Assembly: GCA_044356745.1 (NCBI GenBank)
Contig: JBIKVP010000021.1
Span: 1 to 29,433, forward strand
Source: JBIKVP01 sp044356745
GTDB taxonomy: Bacteria > Pseudomonadota > Alphaproteobacteria > Rhizobiales > Beijerinckiaceae
DNA: 29,433 nt
Direction: 5' to 3'
The position numbers and the translations under genes are program-made. The notes under the pieces are model-generated. The model worked only from the letters and a program-made list of their open reading frames with translations. It was not told the origin of the DNA and ran no database searches. Positions 21,468 through 27,534 of this stretch are shown piece by piece. Each line of letters begins with the position of its first letter. Positions within the stretch are counted from its first letter, which is position 1.

Positions 21468-22745
21468 TCAGCGGGTTTTAACGGGTGTTGTCGGCGTTGA
21501 AGGATTGTCATTGACAGCTTGAGGGGCGGGGATCTCACGAGGAGCCTCCACATTGATCCGTTTGACCGGCCAGCCATTTGACCAGCGTCCCATATCGACA
21601 AGGCGTTGATCATTGCGAAAAGCCGTTGCATCACCCTCTTGAAATGCATGGATTAACGCCAAATCTAAAATTTTCCAAAAGCCCAAATAATCAGCAACAT
21701 CAGTGCGCGAACGCTCCATTTGCTGAACCAGCTGATGTTGTTCTCCAGACAAATTGGCATCAAGCGCTCGCACAGGGCGCGGCGCGCGTTGTCCTTTAGG
21801 AAGCGGAGGCGCAACAGGCAATGTGATTTTTGTAATATCAAAATCAGGCTTATAAGAGCCGGGCGCAGTGAGATTGATGACGTGAGGCGGATAGCCATGA
21901 TCATCCGATTGCACGCGCATGAACACTTTATTCACCGCCGGAACCTGTGTTGTTTCACGAAATAAACGCCGCGTTGTACGCTCACTGGGTTGATGTTCCC
22001 GATCGCCGATTGCCGAAATAATATATGTATTAGCCGGAACCTGACTCAGATCAGCAAGGGGAATGCCTCTAAGCGCACCAGCCACGGGCTTGCCGTTCAC
22101 CAGCTTTGCTTCCGCTGCAAGTCCGCCCGGAATCGCAGCAAACACCACTTTAGGTATAGGCAATCCCTCTAATGGGGCGCGCGCAGCAATATTCACGGCA
22201 ACGCCTGCACCTGCAAGGTGACCAACAACAGCGACTTTTTTAATATCAGGACGCACATCAGGATCATTTTTAAGAGCATCAAATGCGCTTTTTAATCCTT
22301 CAACCGCAAGATCTGTAGCTTGTGCTCCTCCAGAGCGCCACAACTCTTGATGGCGCGGCCATAAAACCACATGCCCCTTACGCACAAGATGCTCAATCCA
22401 GCCTCCATAAACCGCTGGATTAACGGCTCCCCATGCATGAAGAAAAATGATTACACTGCGCTCTTGTGCAGGCGCAGTCCCCGCATAATAAACGAGGACA
22501 GGCGCTTTAGCATCACCCAACGCTTTTTGAACAATCTCACCTGAAATATAATCACGCCCACCTGGACCCATGTCTGGTTGCGCAGGGGGATCCGCCGCCC
22601 ACACTAAAGTGTTTAATCCTGACATGAGTATGAAAAATGATAGAGAAAGCGCACACATAAACGCATGAAATCGTTGAGAAAAGCGCAGTGGCAGCATGTT
22701 CTGCACGCCTGCAGATCGTCTTTGATCAAATGCTAACCTCAACAT
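21468..22745 (-). CDS. Exported alpha/beta-hydrolase-like protein lacking the nucleophile serine
   Basis: A 425-residue protein. An arginine-bearing N-region and a hydrophobic core (FMCALSLSFFILMSGLNTLV) ending VWA-ADPP look like a signal peptide, so it should be periplasmic or secreted. The following domain has the alpha/beta-hydrolase pattern: strand and oxyanion region VIIFLHAWGA, then KKVAVVGHLAGAGVAVNIAA where the nucleophile elbow G-x-S-x-G should be. Here it reads G-H-L-A-G, so serine is replaced by leucine. A possible acid (DRE) and His (DDHGYPPH) occur later. The last 100 residues are helical and unfamiliar. ATG 22745 follows AGGGG with good spacing. Substrate is unknown; it may be a pseudoenzyme or binding protein. 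Confidence 0.7.
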   Translation of the reverse strand: MLRLAFDQRRSAGVQNMLPLRFSQRFHAFMCALSLSFFILMSGLNTLVWAADPPAQPDMGPGGRDYISGEIVQKALGDAKAPVLVYYAGTAPAQERSVIIFLHAWGAVNPAVYGGWIEHLVRKGHVVLWPRHQELWRSGGAQATDLAVEGLKSAFDALKNDPDVRPDIKKVAVVGHLAGAGVAVNIAARAPLEGLPIPKVVFAAIPGGLAAEAKLVNGKPVAGALRGIPLADLSQVPANTYIISAIGDREHQPSERTTRRLFRETTQVPAVNKVFMRVQSDDHGYPPHVINLTAPGSYKPDFDITKITLPVAPPLPKGQRAPRPVRALDANLSGEQHQLVQQMERSRTDVADYLGFWKILDLALIHAFQEGDATAFRNDQRLVDMGRWSNGWPVKRINVEAPREIPAPQAVNDNPSTPTTPVKTR

Positions 22746-22802
22746 CGCTAACCCCTGATGTTTTCATCTGGCCTGTGCAATAAACCAGAGATTTATAATA
22801 TT

Positions 22803-22846
22803 TTATAGTCGTTTCGAATAATTTTTAGACAGTGAAACGACTATAA
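22803..22846. promoter_or_regulatory. Perfect 13-bp inverted repeat upstream of the hydrolase gene
   Basis: TTATAGTCGTTTC (22803-22815) and GAAACGACTATAA (22834-22846) are perfect inverted arms with an A+T-rich 18-base spacer, 58 bases before the hydrolase start. On the minus strand it could be an operator overlapping the promoter or a 5' leader hairpin. The length without mismatch makes chance unlikely. The sequence between here and the ftsZ terminator (22847-22947) holds nothing else I recognise. Confidence 0.55.
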
Positions 22847-22947
22847 GTCCTTATTCTGATGCCATTTTTCTTTGCTGCACTTCGTATCTCAACAAAAATT
22901 CTATCGATTTTATTTGAAATCACTACAAATGTGCCCTGACATAGCAT

Positions 22948-22980
22948 AATCCGCGAAAGGTTGTAGCCCTTTCGCGGATT
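22948..22980 (-). terminator. ftsZ terminator hairpin
   Basis: AATCCGCGAAAGG (22948-22960) and CCTTTCGCGGATT (22968-22980) are perfect 13-bp arms around a 7-base loop, 32 bases after the ftsZ stop on the minus strand. The stem is very stable; the U-run is short. Confidence 0.7.
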
Positions 22981-23011
22981 TAAAATGATATAAACAAAGG
23001 TATAGAAAAGA

Positions 23012-24907
23012 TTAGCTTGATTGGCGACGCAGAAATGCTGGGATTTCAAACTGCTCTTCTTCTGACGTTGCACGTGCAACCGAGGCTGGGCGTCCCATCG
23101 GATCAAGCTGTGCTTGCGGCGTACGAGATGCAGCTCCTGCATTCACCCGTTTGGCATATTCTTGATGCACGCTCGACTGAGCCGGCGCACGCGGTGCAAC
23201 AGGTGCTAAAGGCTCGGTGGGTGCGCTTGCCACATGAGCATCACGTGGATTGCGTGTTGCACCAAGCCCAACAGAGGCAAGACGCTGAAGCAATGTCATG
23301 CGCTTTTGTTCAGCAGGCATAGGACCCGCCAAGTTAACCGGCGCATTCACGCCATGAGCCTGATCTAGCTGAGCCTGAAGCTGATTTTGCACAGTCATCG
23401 GCAATTCATCAATACGCGGCATACGCGGAGGACGCGCAAGCGCTGCCTCGGGCTGAACATTGACTGGCTCATATGTTGGTGCTTCCAGATGTGGTGGAGC
23501 GAGTGGTTGAGGATTCACTGCGGGAGCCGTGGAATAAGTGTTTAAAGCAGGCTCTTGAGGCGTATGAAACTCTTCATGGGACACCTCAGAAGCACGATCG
23601 TCTTCACGCGCTAAAACAACCGGATCAGATGCGATGGTTGGAGCAGGTGCTTCAACTGGCATAGGTGATACAGGCGCTGGACTACGCGCAAAAGATGGCT
23701 CAACAGCCGTACGTACAGCTGACACCGCCGCTGGCAGAGACGGATTACCGCGCGTTAACGGCACACTCATAGGCGATTGTGCATGAACGTTTTGCGATTT
23801 TAAAGCAGGTTGCATCACAGGCTGTGTATCAGATTGTGGTTGACCTTGCGCTTGAACAGCACGTGCACGCGCTTCCGCACGCAATTTTTCTGCAACCGCC
23901 GCAATGCGTTGCTCAGTTTCTGTTACATCGTTGCGCACCATAATTGGCTCAATGCCTGTTGCCACAACAGAAACGCGAATCACGCCCTCTAATGTTTCAT
24001 CAAATGTTGCACCAAGAATAATATTGGCATCTTGATCAACTTCTTCACGAATGCGGGTCGCTGCTTCATCAACTTCATACAACGTCAGATCATGACCTCC
24101 AGAAATAGAGATCAATAAACCACGAGCACCTTTCATGCACACATCATCGAGCAACGGATTGGCAATAGCCGCTTCTGCTGCACGTAGTGCACGCTTGTCG
24201 CCCGTTGATTCGCCTGTTCCCATCATCGCCTTGCCCATGCCGCGCATAATTGAACGCACATCAGCAAAATCAAGATTGATGAGGCCTTCTTTGACCATCA
24301 GATCGGTGATGCAAGCTACCCCTGAATAAAGAACCTGATCTGCCATCGCGAAAGCGTCGGCAAACGTTGTCTTTTCATTCGCAACACGAAATAGATTCTG
24401 GTTCGGAATTACAATGAGCGTATCAACAGCTTGCTGAAGCTCCGTAATGCCAGCTTCGGCGATACGCATGCGGCGTACACCTTCAAACTGAAATGGCTTG
24501 GTAACAACACCAACCGTCAAAATACCCATGTCACGCGCCGCACGCGCAATAACAGGTGCTGCCCCAGTGCCTGTTCCGCCACCCATACCAGCAGTGATGA
24601 ATACCATGTGAGCACCAGCAAGCTGATCCCGAATTTCGTCAATGACTTCTTCGGCTGCTGCACGTCCGACCTCGGGTTGCGAACCAGCGCCAAGACCTTC
24701 GGTGACATCAAGCCCCATCTGAATGATTCGGCTTGCTTTGGTTGAATTAAGCGCCTGTGCGTCTGTATTTGACACCACAAAGTCTACTCCAGGCAGTCCC
24801 GTTTCAATCATGTTGTTAACGGCATTTCCGCCAGCACCACCTACGCCAAAAACGGTAATATGGGGCTTTAATTCACTGATATTAGGAACTTCAAGGTTAA
24901 TTGCCAT
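23012..24907 (-). CDS. ftsZ: Cell division protein FtsZ (long-linker form)
   Basis: FtsZ is the tubulin-like GTPase that forms the division ring. The 631 residues include the GTPase core (about 1-320) with GVGGAGGNAVNNM (21-33), the tubulin signature GGGTGTG (109-115) and the T7-loop region INLDFADVRSIM. A disordered Pro/Ala-rich linker of about 290 residues follows, and the protein ends with the conserved membrane-adaptor peptide FEIPAFLRRQSS. The long linker and this terminal peptide are typical of rhizobial FtsZ1. The ATG at 24907 follows AGAGG. ftsQ and ftsA, which normally precede it, and lpxC, which normally follows, are absent; its neighbours are a porin and a hydrolase-like gene. Confidence 0.97.
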   Translation of the reverse strand: MAINLEVPNISELKPHITVFGVGGAGGNAVNNMIETGLPGVDFVVSNTDAQALNSTKASRIIQMGLDVTEGLGAGSQPEVGRAAAEEVIDEIRDQLAGAHMVFITAGMGGGTGTGAAPVIARAARDMGILTVGVVTKPFQFEGVRRMRIAEAGITELQQAVDTLIVIPNQNLFRVANEKTTFADAFAMADQVLYSGVACITDLMVKEGLINLDFADVRSIMRGMGKAMMGTGESTGDKRALRAAEAAIANPLLDDVCMKGARGLLISISGGHDLTLYEVDEAATRIREEVDQDANIILGATFDETLEGVIRVSVVATGIEPIMVRNDVTETEQRIAAVAEKLRAEARARAVQAQGQPQSDTQPVMQPALKSQNVHAQSPMSVPLTRGNPSLPAAVSAVRTAVEPSFARSPAPVSPMPVEAPAPTIASDPVVLAREDDRASEVSHEEFHTPQEPALNTYSTAPAVNPQPLAPPHLEAPTYEPVNVQPEAALARPPRMPRIDELPMTVQNQLQAQLDQAHGVNAPVNLAGPMPAEQKRMTLLQRLASVGLGATRNPRDAHVASAPTEPLAPVAPRAPAQSSVHQEYAKRVNAGAASRTPQAQLDPMGRPASVARATSEEEQFEIPAFLRRQSS

Positions 24908-25202
24908 GACTTACGGCCTCTTTTTACAGGGACAAAACAGGTGAACAGACGACGAGCGCTCGACAACTGGCTGCACTTAATAAGAGCTGCCCGAGCATGG
25001 TTAAGCGTTATCTAAATCTACCTGTTTATACCTTCTGAAAAGTTAACGAAGTCTCACATGACAATCATTTCATGACACAATTTACAGGGGTGAATAATAG
25101 GGGTTGGCTTTAAGCTATGCCTTGCTTTAAAAATCTTTTCCTTGCGCTAATCTCTTAAATTTTAAAATAAAAGGCTTAACCAGAAAGATGGATGAGGCAC
25201 AT
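24908..25202 (-). promoter_or_regulatory. ftsZ upstream control region with a CtrA-like site and a direct repeat
   Basis: No gene is seen between ftsZ and the porin terminator. TTAA-N7-CTAA at 25001-25015 differs by one base from the CtrA binding consensus TTAA-N7-TTAA and lies about 95-110 bases before the ftsZ start; CtrA represses ftsZ in Caulobacter. CATGACA occurs twice, at 25057-25063 and 25071-25077, 14 bases apart, like tandem half-sites. A TATAAA-like box reads on the minus strand near 25026. All of these are visual matches only. Confidence 0.35.
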
Positions 25203-25205
25203 AAA

Positions 25206-25231
25206 AAAAGCCCCTCAAAAGAGGGGCTTTT
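25206..25231 (-). terminator. Intrinsic terminator of the porin gene
   Basis: AAAAGCCCCTC (25206-25216) and GAGGGGCTTTT (25221-25231) are perfect arms around AAAA, followed on the minus strand by a run of T (25203-25209 read as A on plus). It lies 24 bases after the porin stop. The T-runs on both sides make it potentially bidirectional. Confidence 0.93.
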
Positions 25232-25254
25232 AAAGTTTATAAGATCAGGCGATC

Positions 25255-26580
25255 TTAGAAGTCACGCTGAATGCGCAGGCGAGCTTCCCAATCACCATCA
25301 GAGCTGACAGTTTTTGTCAAAGCTGGGTTAAAGCCAGCGTTTGTTGTAATACGGCCTTTTGGATCGAGATGAACATAAAGAACCTCAACACCAATGTCCA
25401 AACCGCTTACTGGTGACCAGATTAGGTTTGAACCGACACGCCATTCACTTTGATCAACAACAGCACCGTTTGCAACTGCGCCTGTCGCAAGAACAGGTGA
25501 AGAAACGCCTGCTGCGTAGTCAAGACGCAGGTATGAACCATACAATCCTTGACGGATTTGCGGGGTCCAGTAGTGCAAGAAGCCAGCAGTAATCGCATAG
25601 CCTTTTGTTTTCTTCAGATTACCAATGGCATCAACATACGCATCAGCATTGTTTGTTGTGATGTGCGCTGTTGTTGTACCACCGCCCAGAGGAGTACCCT
25701 GTGGTGTCAGATAACCGATTGCGCCATCTGCGTAAGCAGCTTGCAACCAGAGAACATCGCCTTTTGCAATCATTGGCAGATTGATTTTCAGACCGCCCAT
25801 AAGAGCAAAGCCGTATTCAGTGTCAACATAAGGAGACACACCTGCAACAGCTGGAGCAAAGTTCATCGCCTGAAGCTGATGGAAAGCACCGCCCAATTGA
25901 GCTGAACCCCATCCTTGATCAACGCGCAGAACACCGACGATGTCAGGCATACGCTGACCAGCATAAACGATTGAGTTTGCGAATGCAGTGTTTGTTGTTT
26001 GACGCTGCGTTGCATCTTCAACCGAGATCGTCGCAGAGAAGCCTGAACCGAAAGATGCTGTGTAAGCAAAAAGGTTTTGGTTCAAGTTGTCTGGGCCGCG
26101 AAGATCTTGGAAGTTCAAGTCGTTAGCATAGAAATCAAAGAATGACTGTGCACGACCAGCAGTGATACCAGCGAACTGAACGAAAGCCTTATCGACCAAC
26201 GAACTTGTCTGACTGACGCCTGGACCTGTACCGTAAGCGCCTGTGTTACCCGTTAACTCATAACGGAAAAACGCACGGAGTGTGCCGTAAGCTGTTTGTG
26301 TACGAGCATCGACGTTCAAACGACCACGAGCGCGGAAGCCAGTAGCAGCTTGAGCACGTTGATAGCGGTCATTGTAACGGAATTCAGCGCGAACACGACC
26401 ACCGACACGAAGACAGGTTTCCGTTCCAGGAATATAGAAAAAGCCTGCGCCATAAGCAGAGCAGACACGTACATATTCAACCGGTGCGGCCTTCTTCGAG
26501 GGAAGGTCGGCGGCCTGGGCCCCAGACACAGCTGCAAGACCTGCAACTGAACCAAGGAGAAGGCTCTTCAAGAGCTTCAT
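25255..26580 (-). CDS. Outer-membrane porin, Rhizobiales type
   Basis: A 441-residue general porin. The signal peptide MKLLKSLLLGSVAGLAAVSG is followed by cleavage after GAQA, leaving ADLPSKKAAP. The mature N-terminus has VRVCSAYGAGFFYIPGTETC (two cysteines probably disulphide-linked) and LRVGGRVRAEFRYND, the hallmark of the Omp2/RopA-like porins of Hyphomicrobiales. Alternating beta-strand patterns continue to a terminal phenylalanine (RIQRDF), as needed for BAM recognition. The ATG at 26580 is preceded by GGAGGT at ideal spacing; a GTG/ATG four codons upstream is unlikely. The strong ribosome-binding site and terminator suggest an abundant single-gene transcript. Confidence 0.95.
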   Translation of the reverse strand: MKLLKSLLLGSVAGLAAVSGAQAADLPSKKAAPVEYVRVCSAYGAGFFYIPGTETCLRVGGRVRAEFRYNDRYQRAQAATGFRARGRLNVDARTQTAYGTLRAFFRYELTGNTGAYGTGPGVSQTSSLVDKAFVQFAGITAGRAQSFFDFYANDLNFQDLRGPDNLNQNLFAYTASFGSGFSATISVEDATQRQTTNTAFANSIVYAGQRMPDIVGVLRVDQGWGSAQLGGAFHQLQAMNFAPAVAGVSPYVDTEYGFALMGGLKINLPMIAKGDVLWLQAAYADGAIGYLTPQGTPLGGGTTTAHITTNNADAYVDAIGNLKKTKGYAITAGFLHYWTPQIRQGLYGSYLRLDYAAGVSSPVLATGAVANGAVVDQSEWRVGSNLIWSPVSGLDIGVEVLYVHLDPKGRITTNAGFNPALTKTVSSDGDWEARLRIQRDF

Positions 26581-26965
26581 GGTGACCTCCAAAGAAAAAT
26601 AATGACAAAAATGGAACTAGACCAGTGATTAGATCACGCCCCCATTTTCGCAACGCTGTGTGCCATTGGGCTTCTAACGTCACGAAACGGTGCGACCAGA
26701 CCATCTAGCCGCAAAATCACCATAACTCTCATTCTTTGACGATCAACCACCAGAACGCTTTTCCCTCATCTTTGTATGGCCTTTTCACCCTTCTGTTGCA
26801 CAAACGACACGTCTTTCCTAACGCATCTTAACTTTTGCGGCTTATGAGCGTTAAAAAAGGCTTAAAAAACGCTCCAATGAGGCGAATCGCACATCTCAAA
26901 TTAGTCCTGTCTCATGAAACAAGCATTTATGAAGAGATATATCGTTATTTAAAAGCGTGAGAACG
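26581..26965 (-). promoter_or_regulatory. Porin leader and promoter region
   Basis: No gene is seen in these 385 bases. GGAGGT lies just before the porin start. GTGATTAGATCAC at 26625-26637 is a 5-bp inverted repeat with a 3-base spacer and could be an operator. On the minus strand TTGATC (26741-26746) and TATGGT (26719-26724), 16 bases apart, are a weak sigma-70 candidate, which would give a leader of about 130 bases. The left part near 26860-26965 may hold the 3' region of rsmD but shows no strong terminator. Confidence 0.35.
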
Positions 26966-27523
26966 TTAAAAGTTCCAGCGTCCAATCATAAACTGGCTCT
27001 CGCCACAGACACGTTGATCAAGCATCGACAACGGCTCGGGTAGGCTGAGGGAAGCTTCACGTGATTCTTCGATGACAATCAGATGGTCAGGTGCAAGCCA
27101 TCCGCCTTGAACAGCACTTATAACCGCTTTTTCAGCAAGTCCCTTCAAATAAGGGGGATCAAGAAAGATATAATTGAATGGAGCCTGAGGCGCGCACATC
27201 CCAAGATGTGTTGCATCGCGTCGAAATACACGTGTCACACCCGTCAACCCGAGAGTCTGAATGTTATCGCGAATCAATCCACGTGCTTGCGAGCCCTCAT
27301 CAACAAACACCGCGTAATATGCGCCGCGTGAAAGCGCTTCCAGCCCCAATGCGCCTGTACCTGCAAACAGATCAAGTACACGCGCCTGTTGAAGAGGGGG
27401 ATAATCACCATGCTGGAGAATATTAAATAGCGTTTCGCGCAGACGGTCTGATGTCGGGCGAATTGCCTGACTATCAGGGGAGATCAGCACACGTCCCTTA
27501 AGTTGCCCACCAATGATGCGCAT
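26966..27523 (-). CDS. rsmD: 16S rRNA (guanine966-N2)-methyltransferase
   Basis: RsmD methylates G966 of 16S rRNA in the small subunit using SAM. The 185 residues are the usual length. It opens with MRIIGGQLKGRVL and IRPTSDRLRETLFNIL (the substrate-contact region), then SAM motif I VLDLFAGTGALGLEALSRGA (about 49-68) and the N-methyltransferase motif IV NYIFLDPPY (about 117-125). The start ATG lies 11 bases after the stop of the pseudouridine synthase gene, so the two form an operon, an arrangement common in this order. Confidence 0.96.
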   Translation of the reverse strand: MRIIGGQLKGRVLISPDSQAIRPTSDRLRETLFNILQHGDYPPLQQARVLDLFAGTGALGLEALSRGAYYAVFVDEGSQARGLIRDNIQTLGLTGVTRVFRRDATHLGMCAPQAPFNYIFLDPPYLKGLAEKAVISAVQGGWLAPDHLIVIEESREASLSLPEPLSMLDQRVCGESQFMIGRWNF

Positions 27524-27534
27524 AAAAGACCCAA

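Noticed and set aside
22825..22947. Short minus-strand frame between ftsZ and the hydrolase, ending in an Arg/Lys-rich peptide
   Set aside because: It overlaps the ftsZ terminator hairpin and the 13-bp inverted repeat and has no ribosome-binding site.
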